The notes under the pieces are model-generated. The model saw only the letters and a program-made list of their open reading frames with translations, was not told the DNA's origin and did no database searches. A DNA stretch of 64,000 nt. Source: Chitinophagaceae bacterium (GTDB lineage Bacteria > Bacteroidota > Bacteroidia > Chitinophagales > Chitinophagaceae). This document shows, one piece after another, positions 35,831 to 45,261 of the stretch. Numbering within the stretch: the first letter of the stretch is position 1; every line of letters starts with the position of its first letter. The stretch spans positions 1 through 64,000 of the forward strand of contig JAHBTK010000002.1 of NCBI GenBank assembly GCA_019638625.1. Direction: 5' to 3'. Made by a program: the position numbers and the translations under genes.

Positions 35831-36203
35831 TAAAAGTGATGACCGGCATCAGAAAATATACATCGTAGTATTGTTGATTTTTTGATTGCTGATTTGGGGT
35901 TCTTCAGAAAATCAGCGATCCTCTTTGATTTCCCAGCCGCAGTCTCGCCCCCGGGATTTGTGTGGTGGCCGCGGACTCGGCGTTATTGACTTGGTAACAC
36001 CCGGCAACGCTGGAAAAATCAATCTCCCTGTATTGCTGATTTTTGATTTTGGATTCTCCATAGTGTATCTACTCCCGGCCTTGTGTATTGGCAGGACACT
36101 GTGGTTGTAGTTGAAATTCTCCCGCAATGTCCCCTGCTCTCTCAAGGCCTGGCACAGGAGGCTTTACGAAGAACCCAAAGCCAAGAACTGTTTTTCCAAT
36201 AAA
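35831..36203. other. Intergenic stretch with repeat debris
   Basis: No gene was found. TTGATTGCTGATTTGGGGTT at 35882 relates to the repeats at 4334 and 59770. GATTTCCCAGCCGCAGTCTC near 35927 resembles the left interior of the repeat at 5256 (GATTCCCAGCCGAGTCTC). GCCGCGGACTCGGC is a further palindromic piece. The second half leads into the promoter at about 36208. Confidence 0.45.
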
Positions 36204-36207
36204 ATTT

Positions 36208-36249
36208 TTTGTTAAAACCTTTTCCCTATATTTGCAACAATAGTGCATA
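36208..36249 (+). promoter_or_regulatory. Zur/Fur-type operator and promoter before the siderophore-type receptor cluster
   Basis: TATATTTG (36227-36234) is an exact -7 element; the TTTG at 36208-36211 is only 15 bases away, so the -33 part is weak. TTTGCAACA-A-TAGTGCATA (36231-36249) keeps the left half-site perfectly and the right half-site in degenerate form, in the same position relative to the -7 element as at 31055. Confidence 0.6.
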
Positions 36250-36251
36250 AA

Positions 36252-36611
36252 TTGAAAGGGAAGCAACTACATCAAAAAAGCCTCGCTTTTTTTCTGCTGA
36301 TGATATATGTGTTCATCAGTACACCTGTAAATTTATGGCACCACCATCATTTTTCTGCAGACACGAAAAATACTTTTGCATTTTCCCTGGCGGTAAATGC
36401 AGATCAGCATCAGCTTTCCTCAGAGATTTTTTCAGAAGAAAACTGCCTTATTTGTTCACATCATTATTCTGCCTATTATGAAGCAGGATTGGTGACAGTT
36501 CCTGCGCTACAACCAGGGGAGCTTTTATCTCATATAATTTATTATACAGACAAAAGCTACCAGGTATTTTTCCATATTTTATCCAATAAAGGTCCTCCCC
36601 GTTTAGGTTAG
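36252..36611 (+). CDS. His/Cys-rich small exported protein (family of three)
   Basis: A 119-residue protein: hydrophobic segment (LAFFLLMIYVFISTPVN), His cluster WHHHHFS, CLICSHHYS about 45 residues later and the tail NKGPPRLG. It is closest to the protein at 31077. The frame can open with GTG at 36243 inside the operator, but TTG at 36252 aligns with the paralogue's start. It precedes a siderophore-type TonB receptor by 180 bases, repeating the small protein plus receptor arrangement at 30922/30474. Confidence 0.72.
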   Translation: MKGKQLHQKSLAFFLLMIYVFISTPVNLWHHHHFSADTKNTFAFSLAVNADQHQLSSEIFSEENCLICSHHYSAYYEAGLVTVPALQPGELLSHIIYYTDKSYQVFFHILSNKGPPRLG

Positions 36612-36791
36612 TTACCATCATTTTAGGATCGGAAATGAACACCTGTGTGTAGTTTTCAATAGCTGAAAGCTGTATAGGCGTTTTCCTGATTCATGCATTG
36701 CTGCCTTCCACTGCTTTCTGCCCTTATTGATGTGTCAACCGATATAGTCACTGGTTGGCATTATAAACTATCACGAACTAAAAACCTGAAC

Positions 36792-39230
36792 ATGTTACAG
36801 CCTGTTGGATCCGGCAAATCATACTCCCTGTTATTACAAAAGAAGCATAGCATATCTTTTTCCCACATCCTGATAAAATTAATATTATGGATCGTGCTGT
36901 CCCTGGCAGCTTTAATCACCCATGCACAGTCCGGCAGGATAGCCGGTACGATCTATAGTGCATCCAATGAAATACTATACAATATCACCGTAAGCCTGGA
37001 AGGGCAAAACAAGTTTACCCAAACTGACGCGGAGGGAAATTTTGTACTGGATGATGTATCTGCCGGCAGGCACGTTGTGTTGGCCACCGGCGTTGGATAC
37101 AGCGCAAAAAGTGATCTCGTTTCAGTCGCAGACGGAAAGACAACCTATATACGGCTGGTGATGGATATTAGCAGGACAACACTTATGGAAGTGGTGGTAC
37201 GGTCTCCCCGGAAAATAATAGTCCAATCCGCATCGGCTACCCGCACGAACACGCTGTTGAAAGACCTCCCGCAATCCATACAGGGTATATCCCGGGCGAC
37301 TATTGAAGAGCAACAGCTTTACCGTCTGGAAGACGCATTGAAAAATGTTGCCGGTGTCAACATATCCTCCTCTTACGGATCGTATAATTTTCGGGGATTC
37401 ATAACAAATTCAGGCAGCTTTCTGACGAACGGCATAAAAGGCTCTGCTTACCCCGAAGGCGTGTCTCCCTCTCTGGCGAATATTGAAAAGGTAGAGGTAT
37501 TGCGGGGTCCTACCGCCATTTTGTACGGGGAAAATGCGGCCAGTGGAAATATTAATATGGTTACCAAACAACCCAAAAAAATAACGACGGTAAATGCCAG
37601 GGTATCAGCAGGCAGCTTCAGCCTGTACCGTGCGCAGGCAGATCTTACGGGTAGTCTGAATAAAAAGAAATCGCTTTATTATGTTGCCGGTCTGGGATTT
37701 GAAGACGGGGGGCGGTTTACCAAACATTTTGACAACAACAACCTGCTCCTGTTTGGTTCACTGAAATGGGAGGCAGGGCAGCGTACTGCCTGGCAACTAA
37801 ATGCTACCTATAACCGCGACCGTTCTTCGGGTAATTATACGCCCGACCTGCCTTTTTATGAAGGGAGGTTGTTTTCAGTGCCTGCTACATTTTTCACGGG
37901 CGCTTCGGACGCCCGGTATAAGGGGGACTCCTACCAGCTTCAGTCCATATTGTCGCACCAGTTGTCCCGCAACTGGAGCCTGAACCTGCTGTTGGGCCTG
38001 TCAAAATCAAGGGCAGACAGGGTTCATTATGACCATAATGATTTTGTGGATCCTAATACGAATGAAGTAGAACGCACCAAATATATTTCTGTGATGGAAG
38101 AGCCGGTAAAAGCGATCAACTTATATACCAACGGGAAGTTTTCGACCGGTATGATACATCACACACTTACCGGCGGCGTGGATCTTAATTTTTACAACGG
38201 AGCCTACCCGGAAGGTTTTTCTATTTACGGCGCTTCCCCGATCAATGTGGTCAATCCCGACTACAAACCATATATCCCTCCATCGGGTTTTCCTGACTGG
38301 TATTATGCTTCTTCTGAAAAATTCACTACCAATACTTATGGTATTTATTTCCAGGATCAGCTTTCGCTGGGAGAAAAATGGAAAGCGGTGCTGGGCGCCC
38401 GGTTCAACCATTATCACTTCTATTACCGGGCAGACAGTGTGAGTTACGATAACTTTGCAACGTATATTGAAGAACCCGAGAATACTACGGCCTTCATTCC
38501 CCGTGCAGGGATCGTATTTCAACCTTCAGCCGTTGTATCCCTGTATGCAGACTACAGCACCGGATTTATTCCTCAGTACTCAAACACGAAAATTTACGGC
38601 GGACCTTTTGACCCCGAACGTACACACCAGGTAGAAGTTGGTTTCAAAGGCGATTTTTTACAACACCGCCTGGTACCTACCATTGCGGTTTACCAGATCA
38701 TAAAAAACAATGTGCTGAAAAGCGACCCTACACCCGATCAGCCCATGCGGCAAAGACCGCTGGGAGAAGTGACGAGCCGGGGGCTGGAGATCACCGTTAC
38801 GGGCAATATAGCAAAAGGACTGGACCTGATTGCCAATTATGCCTTTAATGATACTAAGATCACCAAAAGCAATGAGGCCGATGAGGTCGGTACCCGTTTT
38901 GATAATTCACCCAAACATATTGCCAGTCTCTGGGCAACTTATACGCTTCCGGAAAACTGGATCAAAGGAGTACAATTGGGTATAGGTCACCGGTATACCA
39001 GCGACCGGTATATAAGCAACAGGCGGCCGGACCAGCAAAATGTGTTAATGCTTCCCCAATACCAGGTAACGGATGCAATGCTGGGCTACAGGTATAAGCA
39101 GTATAGCCTGGCACTGAACATCAATAACATTTTTGATAAAACGTATGCATTGGGCAGCTACTGGTCGCGCAGCTATTTTCCGGGAGCGCCCCGCAACTGG
39201 CTGCTGACCCTTGGTTATTCCCTGAGATAA
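36792..39230 (+). CDS. TonB-dependent siderophore-type receptor
   Basis: An 812-residue receptor with a long basic N-terminus and membrane segment (LIKLILWIVLSLAALITHAQ), a carboxypeptidase-regulatory-like domain, a plug with TNTLLKDLPQSIQGISRAT and VEVLRGPTAILYGENAASG (the FhuA/FpvA pattern) and a barrel ending in PRNWLLTLGYSLR, the normal siderophore-receptor end. The ATG at 36792 was chosen; the longer frame has no better signal. It heads a plus-strand series of ABC transporter and envelope genes that share its direction with short gaps. Confidence 0.92.
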   Translation: MLQPVGSGKSYSLLLQKKHSISFSHILIKLILWIVLSLAALITHAQSGRIAGTIYSASNEILYNITVSLEGQNKFTQTDAEGNFVLDDVSAGRHVVLATGVGYSAKSDLVSVADGKTTYIRLVMDISRTTLMEVVVRSPRKIIVQSASATRTNTLLKDLPQSIQGISRATIEEQQLYRLEDALKNVAGVNISSSYGSYNFRGFITNSGSFLTNGIKGSAYPEGVSPSLANIEKVEVLRGPTAILYGENAASGNINMVTKQPKKITTVNARVSAGSFSLYRAQADLTGSLNKKKSLYYVAGLGFEDGGRFTKHFDNNNLLLFGSLKWEAGQRTAWQLNATYNRDRSSGNYTPDLPFYEGRLFSVPATFFTGASDARYKGDSYQLQSILSHQLSRNWSLNLLLGLSKSRADRVHYDHNDFVDPNTNEVERTKYISVMEEPVKAINLYTNGKFSTGMIHHTLTGGVDLNFYNGAYPEGFSIYGASPINVVNPDYKPYIPPSGFPDWYYASSEKFTTNTYGIYFQDQLSLGEKWKAVLGARFNHYHFYYRADSVSYDNFATYIEEPENTTAFIPRAGIVFQPSAVVSLYADYSTGFIPQYSNTKIYGGPFDPERTHQVEVGFKGDFLQHRLVPTIAVYQIIKNNVLKSDPTPDQPMRQRPLGEVTSRGLEITVTGNIAKGLDLIANYAFNDTKITKSNEADEVGTRFDNSPKHIASLWATYTLPENWIKGVQLGIGHRYTSDRYISNRRPDQQNVLMLPQYQVTDAMLGYRYKQYSLALNINNIFDKTYALGSYWSRSYFPGAPRNWLLTLGYSLR

Positions 39231-39276
39231 ACCGGCACTGCTTGTTCCGGTGGTTTTAACAGATAAAACTGAAACT

Positions 39277-40695
39277 ATGGTGCTATCAACAATTATTAAA
39301 AACGAATGGCGGAACCTGCTCCGCAGCCGGATCGCTTCCTGGCTGCTTGGTATTCTATTTATACTCTCTGTATTTACGATATGGCAGGCAACCGGTAAAG
39401 TAAAAGAGTCCCGGCATCATCGCCAGGAATCCGCTGCTTATATGCGTGAAAAGTTTACAGGCCAGGGAGAAGTGAACCCGCACAGCGCTGCGCATTACGG
39501 TCATTATGTTTTTAAGCCTGTGAGTACGCTGAGCGTGCTGGATAATGGCGTAAACGATTTTACCGGGGTATCCCTATACCTGGAGGGGCACCGCCAAAAC
39601 GAAGCGGCTTTTGCCCCGGCACAGAGCAGCAGTTCCCTGGTGCGTTTCGGGCAGTTGACACTTTCGCTGGTGTTGCAGGTGTTGCTGCCGCTGTTCATTA
39701 TCTTCATTTGTCATAGCGCCATTACAAGGGAGAGAGAAACCCGGACGCTGGCTGTTCATCTCGCACAGGGAACGCCACTGCGAACCCTGGTATGGAGTAA
39801 AACAATTGCTTATACGGTTTTGTGGATAGCTTTCCTGGCACTTAACCTTGCCATTCTGTGGCTCATGACCCGGTCTGCTGCAGCGCCGGTATCTACTGCA
39901 CGCCTGGGTGGGTTGTGGCTGTTATATGCCGGTTACTATTTTATCATTACGGCTTTATCCGTATTGGTTTCCGCGGGCAGCAAAAGCTCGGGTAACGCAT
40001 TGTTGACACTGTTGTTTGCATGGCTGCTCTGTACCGTTTTACTGCCTAAAGTAACCGCCAACCTGGGGGATAATCTTTCACCCCTGTTGACCAGGACGGA
40101 ACTGGAAGAACGTATCAGTACGGATAAAAAGAATGGTATTGACGGGCACAATCCCTCCAATGAAAGAACACAGCAGTTCAAGGACAGCCTTATCAAAGCT
40201 TACCAGGTCAGTTCACCGGACTCGCTGCCGGTAAACCTGGACGGGCTGCTGATGCAGGAAGATGAAGAATACAATAACATCGTATATGACAAACATTTTG
40301 GTACCGTACAGCGGCTCATAAAAAAGCAAAACGCCGCTACGGCGGTAAGCAGTTGGATCAACCCCTTTGCTTTTGTGCGTAACATCAGCATGGCGCTGGC
40401 AGGTACCGATGTGTATCACCATTTCGATTTTGCCGGGCAGGCAGAAGCGTATCGCCGGGTGATCATCAAAACAATGAATGAAGCCCAGGCTTACGGGGGC
40501 AGCAAAACAGGCGACTGGGAATGGACGGTTTCAGCCGACTTCTGGAAAAAGATAGATGATTTTTCCTACCAGGCGCCGTCAGTGGGTCAGGCCCTGCAAA
40601 ATAATAAAACGGAGATCGCATCCCTGCTGCTATGGGTATTGCTCGCCGTTCTTCTGATACATTTTGGTTCAAACAGGTTAAGTGTTAATCTATGA
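39277..40695 (+). CDS. ABC-2 permease, DUF3526-type (pair 1, first)
   Basis: A 472-residue membrane protein with an N-terminal segment (SWLLGILFILSVFTIWQ), a periplasmic domain of about 140 residues including NPHSAAHYGHYVFKPVSTL, a bundle of membrane segments (LVLQVLLPLFIIFICHS onward), a second large soluble part and a last segment (LLLWVLLAVLLIHF). It is clearly paralogous to the protein at 45262, which has NPHAAAHFGLYLFKPVHPL at the same place. It overlaps the next gene by four bases (ATGA). Substrate unknown. ATG at 39277 is preferred over GTG at 39250. Confidence 0.82.
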   Translation: MVLSTIIKNEWRNLLRSRIASWLLGILFILSVFTIWQATGKVKESRHHRQESAAYMREKFTGQGEVNPHSAAHYGHYVFKPVSTLSVLDNGVNDFTGVSLYLEGHRQNEAAFAPAQSSSSLVRFGQLTLSLVLQVLLPLFIIFICHSAITRERETRTLAVHLAQGTPLRTLVWSKTIAYTVLWIAFLALNLAILWLMTRSAAAPVSTARLGGLWLLYAGYYFIITALSVLVSAGSKSSGNALLTLLFAWLLCTVLLPKVTANLGDNLSPLLTRTELEERISTDKKNGIDGHNPSNERTQQFKDSLIKAYQVSSPDSLPVNLDGLLMQEDEEYNNIVYDKHFGTVQRLIKKQNAATAVSSWINPFAFVRNISMALAGTDVYHHFDFAGQAEAYRRVIIKTMNEAQAYGGSKTGDWEWTVSADFWKKIDDFSYQAPSVGQALQNNKTEIASLLLWVLLAVLLIHFGSNRLSVNL

Positions 40696-42095
40696 AAAAC
40701 ATATTTACATACGAGTGGAAATTATTCATCCGGAACAAGACTATGCCAGCGACATGGTTGCTGATGTTTGGGATTGGTTTGTACGCCTTATATTACGGTC
40801 GTTCGTTTAGTGATACACAATTAGATACGATCACGAAAATTGATACGGCATACCAGGCAAGAATACAAACACAGCTTCAGCGGTTTTCTGCCGATACAAC
40901 CACCAAAGAAGGAATGTCGGACTATAGAAATGTGCATGACGCCTATATGAATGAGTGGTATACCCGCCCGATGGTATGGAAGCAACCCGAAGGGCTGCAG
41001 GCGCTGAGCCTGGGACAAAGCGATAACCAGCCGTTTTACTATAACCTGTGGATCTATAATAATGTGTACAATACCAGGCAACCCGAATTGCGTAACCCGG
41101 ATAAATTGCTCGCAGGAAACTTTGATCTTTCCTTTGTCATCATCTACCTGCTTCCTTTACTCATTATTGCTTATTCCTATAATGTTGTCAGCGCCGACAG
41201 GGAGAACGGACTCGCCGGGTTATTGAATGTGCAGGGTGTCAGCCAGAGAGCAATCGTATCAGGCCGCCTGTTATTCCGGTGTTGCACGGTACTGGTGTTG
41301 GCGCTGCTGTTGAGTATTATTGGTATTATTATAAACGGGGTTGCTATGGGCGCCGCCGCCGGGTGGTTGGGTGTGAACGTGCTGTATATTCTCTTTTGGT
41401 TTTCGCTGGTGTACTGGCTTACTGCTTCGGGGCAATCCGGAGCCGTTACTGCGGTAAAACTGGTAAGTCTCTGGGTCGTCCTGCTGATCATGATCCCTTC
41501 ATTGTTTAACAGCCTGCAAAAGATCAATGAGGATGCGAAGATGGAAATAGCGGAAGCGAGCCGTGAGTATGGCGGTAAGATATGGGACATGGATAAGCAA
41601 TTGCTGGCTGATACTTTCTTACTGGTGAAGCCGGAATGGAAAGAGTATTTTATACTGAAAAATGATACAAATGATCTCAGGAGTGTAGCCTATACATACT
41701 TTACAGTGTACAATATGAACCGGGTGGGACGTGGCATAGATAGTGCAGCTTTACAGCAACAATCCCGCCTGGAAAGATTCAACTATGTGAATCCCGTTTT
41801 CGCTACCCAGTTGCTCTACAATAAGCTGGCTGCAACAGAGCTGAATAATTTTATTGTATTCAGGGAAGCTGCCTCCGCCTACCAGCAGCAGCGTTATGAA
41901 CTGATAGCGCAAAAAGAGCTTTCCGGTGAAAAGCTTACACCCGCTTCCTTTCAGGCTTATCCAAAGTTTGTACAGCCGGTTACAGGGCTTACCGCCGGTG
42001 ATTGGTTCAGAAGCATGATCCCTGTAATGTGCTTCATGCTCATCGCACTGCTGTTGGGTAATTATTATTGGAAAAACAATGCTCACAAAAAATAA
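40692..42095 (+). CDS. ABC-2 permease, DUF3526-type (pair 1, second)
   Basis: A 467-residue membrane protein with the same plan as its neighbour: one N-terminal segment, a periplasmic domain, a core with LSFVIIYLLPLLIIAYSYN and a final segment near the C-terminus. It is paralogous to the protein at 46691. It probably forms a heterodimeric pore with the protein encoded at 39277, driven by the ATPase encoded next. Translation is coupled to the preceding gene. Confidence 0.82.
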   Translation: MKNIFTYEWKLFIRNKTMPATWLLMFGIGLYALYYGRSFSDTQLDTITKIDTAYQARIQTQLQRFSADTTTKEGMSDYRNVHDAYMNEWYTRPMVWKQPEGLQALSLGQSDNQPFYYNLWIYNNVYNTRQPELRNPDKLLAGNFDLSFVIIYLLPLLIIAYSYNVVSADRENGLAGLLNVQGVSQRAIVSGRLLFRCCTVLVLALLLSIIGIIINGVAMGAAAGWLGVNVLYILFWFSLVYWLTASGQSGAVTAVKLVSLWVVLLIMIPSLFNSLQKINEDAKMEIAEASREYGGKIWDMDKQLLADTFLLVKPEWKEYFILKNDTNDLRSVAYTYFTVYNMNRVGRGIDSAALQQQSRLERFNYVNPVFATQLLYNKLAATELNNFIVFREAASAYQQQRYELIAQKELSGEKLTPASFQAYPKFVQPVTGLTAGDWFRSMIPVMCFMLIALLLGNYYWKNNAHKK

Positions 42096-42102
42096 AATAG
42101 AT

Positions 42103-42807
42103 ATGGTACACGCATTAGAAGCCATTGAGCTTACGAAAAAATATGATACGGCTACGGCATTAGACAGGCTGACACTTTCCATTCAGCCGGGTGAAATATT
42201 CTGTTTGCTGGGACAGAACGGCGCTGGTAAAACCACAACGATCAACCTTTTCCTGGGTTTTACACAAGCCAGTTCCGGCAAGGCATTCATTAAAGGGATG
42301 GAAGTATTGCCCGGCGCATCTGATACAAAAAAGTTCGTTGCATACATACCCGAAGTGGTACAATTGTACGGCAGCTTAAATGGAATAGAAAACCTCGATT
42401 TTTTCAGCCGGCTGGCCGGGTTTAAATACACCGATACAATGCTGAAAGGTTTTTTGAATAAAGCCGGTTTACAGGAAGAGGCGCATAGCAAAAGACTTTC
42501 CACCTATTCAAAAGGTATGCGGCAGAAAGTGGGTATTGCCATTGCCCTGGCGAAAAATGCGGATGTTATCCTGATGGATGAACCCACCAGCGGGTTGGAT
42601 CCAAAAGCAACAGCAGAATTTACAGCTATTTGTAAAGAACTGGCCGCTGAAGGCAAAGCCATTTTCATGGCCACGCACGATTTATTCAATGCCGTCAATG
42701 TGGGCACCCGCATCGGCATCATGAAGCAGGGTAACCTAGTGCATACTCTTTTTACAAAAGATATTACTGCTAATGAATTGCAGGATCTATACCTGGAAAC
42801 GATTTAA
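42103..42807 (+). CDS. ABC transporter ATP-binding protein
   Basis: A 234-residue ATPase of the ABC-2 exporter class. Walker A is GQNGAGKTT near residue 38, the signature LSTYSKGMRQ, Walker B VILMDEPTSGLD and the switch MATHD. It is the only ATPase in a cluster with four DUF3526-type permeases, so it may serve both pairs. ATG at 42103 is used because it lies just after the previous stop; a frame from 42079 would overlap that gene. Confidence 0.93.
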   Translation: MVHALEAIELTKKYDTATALDRLTLSIQPGEIFCLLGQNGAGKTTTINLFLGFTQASSGKAFIKGMEVLPGASDTKKFVAYIPEVVQLYGSLNGIENLDFFSRLAGFKYTDTMLKGFLNKAGLQEEAHSKRLSTYSKGMRQKVGIAIALAKNADVILMDEPTSGLDPKATAEFTAICKELAAEGKAIFMATHDLFNAVNVGTRIGIMKQGNLVHTLFTKDITANELQDLYLETI

Positions 42808-42817
42808 ACTTCCCTGA

Positions 42818-45217
42818 GTGAAGGCAGCTATTTTATATCTTCTGTTAAACTGGTGCAGTATCTGTGCATTTCCGCAGCAATCCACCACAATGGATACTGT
42901 AGTGGGAATAGTGGTGGATGTCGTGAATGGGAAACCGCTACCAGGTGCATCTGTAACATTAACAGATAGCCCTGGGGAGAAAAAACTGAAAACTGTTCTC
43001 ACCGATGAAGCTGGAAAATTCACTTTTTTAGAAGTACCTCAAACGCATCTTTTGGTTATAATAGAACATATTGGGTATGAACAAAAGAGGTTGGAAATTC
43101 ATACCAATGCTGAAAGAGATATTGGATTAGTACAGCTATTTCCTTTGGCCTCACAATTAACCAACGTAACGGTTACTGCTACAAGACCGCTTGTCAGGCA
43201 GGAAATTGATCGTATCACCTATGATGTGCAGTCAGACCCGGAAAACAAAGCGCAAAGTGTTCTTGATATGTTACGAAAGGTTCCTTTGATCTCTATCGAT
43301 GGGGAAGACAATATCAGGTTGAAAGGAAGCGGTAGTTACAGAATACTTATTAACGGACGACCATCGTCACTTGTAGCGAGAGACCCACGGGAGGCATTCA
43401 AAGCAATGCCTGCCGGCTCCATTCAAAGGATTGAGATAATAACAACGCCGCCTGCTAAATATGACGGCGAGGGGTTGGCCGGGATAATAAATATAATCAC
43501 CATTAAAAAGAGCGGTGACGGGTATTTCGCTTCGCTGGGGATAAGATACAATTCTGTGAATAGTATAGCAGAAAATGCATCGGCAACTTCGAGAATAGGG
43601 AGGATTGCCATAACGGGTTCGGGAAACTTATACCAAAACTTTCAACGAACAACCAGCATTGCCTATACCCGGAATGCTCACGCCGTTTCGCAGTTATTGG
43701 ATCAAAGGGGAAACAGTACTTATAAGGGAACATTCAGCAATGCAAAACTGGAACTAAGCTATGATGTAGATAGCCTTAGTGTTATCACTCTTTCGCTGGG
43801 CTTATTTGGCAATAACAACACCGTGGATGTGCTGCAACGATCTCAGCTATTCTCCGGATCAGCTATGTTGGAGGGATACAGTCTTTCAAATAAAGGGAAA
43901 AACCGGTCAGGCGGCTTTGACATGGATGTCAATTACCAGGCAGGTTTCAGGCGAAACAAAGACCAGTTGCTTACCCTGTCTTATAACCAGGTCTATTTTC
44001 CCAACCAAAATAATAATCAAATAAACATTGATGACCGCATTAATTATATGCCACCGGATTTTAATCAATCCAACGATAATGGCACACGGGAAAATACAGT
44101 TCAGGTAGATTTTACAAAGCCTGTAGGAAAAACAGTTTTTGATCTCGGGGGAAAGATGATCTTAAGAAATAGCTACAGTGATTTCGTCACCCAGGTGTAT
44201 GATAACGCCATTCAGGAGTATGCCAGGGATACTGCTCAGTCGAACCGGTTTAGTTATAGCCAGGATGTTTACAGTTTTTATAGTTCATCGTATTGGAAAA
44301 TAATGACTGCTGAGGTCAGGGCCGGCATCCGGCTCGAACACACGGAAGTGAACGCAAATTTTGAAACGCAGAAGAATATCGTCAGGCAATCCTATACTCA
44401 TTTCATTCCTTCTGTTTCCCTGCGACACAGCCTGTCGGGTAAAGAATCACTTGTTTTTGGTTTTACACAGCGAATATACAGACCCGGTATCTGGATGCTG
44501 AATCCTTTTGTAAACAAAGCCAACCCTCGTATAGTCAGCAGTGGTAATCCCGGGTTAAAAGCAGTACTTAACAACAATTTTGAGCTCATCTATACCCGCG
44601 CAGGAAAAGGATCATTCAGTATTGGTCTCAGTTATTTGTTTGCCAATAATATGGTACAGACGATTACAATGATCCAGGACACGGTCAGTTACTCTATGAC
44701 TCAGAATGCAGGCAAATATCAAAACCTCCAGTTGAATACAAGCTTGAATCAATCATTTTCTTCAAATGTAACGCTCTCGCTGAATGGGCAGGTATCCTAT
44801 ATCAATAGCAAAGGAATATACAAGGGAAATGGTATTAAGAATGACGGTATAGAAGCCAATATCACCGCAAATTTTGCCTATAAAATTTCAGAGACCTGGA
44901 GATTTAGCTTTAATAACGGTTTTATTGGACCTTATATTCTTCTGCAAGGCAGGACCAACAGTGTGTATACCAGTTCTTTTAATTTGACGAAGCTTCTTTT
45001 TGACAAGAAACTGGTACTTGCTGCTGTCCTGAGCAATCCTTACCAAAAATTCAGGTATGCTAAAACCTATATCGAAACGCCAGACTTTTCCCAATTGAAC
45101 GACCTGCAAAGGAATTACCGGAGTATCAATATTAGTGCAACCTGGAATTTGGGTAACCTGAAATCAACGCCAAAAAAGACAAACCGGAAAATAGTCAACG
45201 ATGATACCAGGCAATAA
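42818..45217 (+). CDS. Outer-membrane beta-barrel protein with carboxypeptidase-like and plug domains
   Basis: A 799-residue protein starting with GTG at 42818, which gives a good signal peptide (KAAILYLLLNWCSICAFPQ). A carboxypeptidase-regulatory-like domain follows (GKPLPGASVTLTDSPGEKK), then a plug-like part (KAQSVLDMLRKVPLISIDG, PAKYDGEGLAGIINIIT) and an outer-membrane barrel of the OMP_b-brl_3 type rather than a classic TonB barrel. It begins 10 bases after the ATPase gene and is followed 44 bases later by the second permease pair. Confidence 0.86.
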   Translation: MKAAILYLLLNWCSICAFPQQSTTMDTVVGIVVDVVNGKPLPGASVTLTDSPGEKKLKTVLTDEAGKFTFLEVPQTHLLVIIEHIGYEQKRLEIHTNAERDIGLVQLFPLASQLTNVTVTATRPLVRQEIDRITYDVQSDPENKAQSVLDMLRKVPLISIDGEDNIRLKGSGSYRILINGRPSSLVARDPREAFKAMPAGSIQRIEIITTPPAKYDGEGLAGIINIITIKKSGDGYFASLGIRYNSVNSIAENASATSRIGRIAITGSGNLYQNFQRTTSIAYTRNAHAVSQLLDQRGNSTYKGTFSNAKLELSYDVDSLSVITLSLGLFGNNNTVDVLQRSQLFSGSAMLEGYSLSNKGKNRSGGFDMDVNYQAGFRRNKDQLLTLSYNQVYFPNQNNNQINIDDRINYMPPDFNQSNDNGTRENTVQVDFTKPVGKTVFDLGGKMILRNSYSDFVTQVYDNAIQEYARDTAQSNRFSYSQDVYSFYSSSYWKIMTAEVRAGIRLEHTEVNANFETQKNIVRQSYTHFIPSVSLRHSLSGKESLVFGFTQRIYRPGIWMLNPFVNKANPRIVSSGNPGLKAVLNNNFELIYTRAGKGSFSIGLSYLFANNMVQTITMIQDTVSYSMTQNAGKYQNLQLNTSLNQSFSSNVTLSLNGQVSYINSKGIYKGNGIKNDGIEANITANFAYKISETWRFSFNNGFIGPYILLQGRTNSVYTSSFNLTKLLFDKKLVLAAVLSNPYQKFRYAKTYIETPDFSQLNDLQRNYRSINISATWNLGNLKSTPKKTNRKIVNDDTRQ

Positions 45218-45261
45218 TAAATGAGCAGATCTTTCGGGCGGATCTGAATAAAACCAAAATC

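Noticed and set aside
36243..36251. GTG start for the small protein at 36252
   Set aside because: It lies inside the operator and does not align with the paralogue's start.
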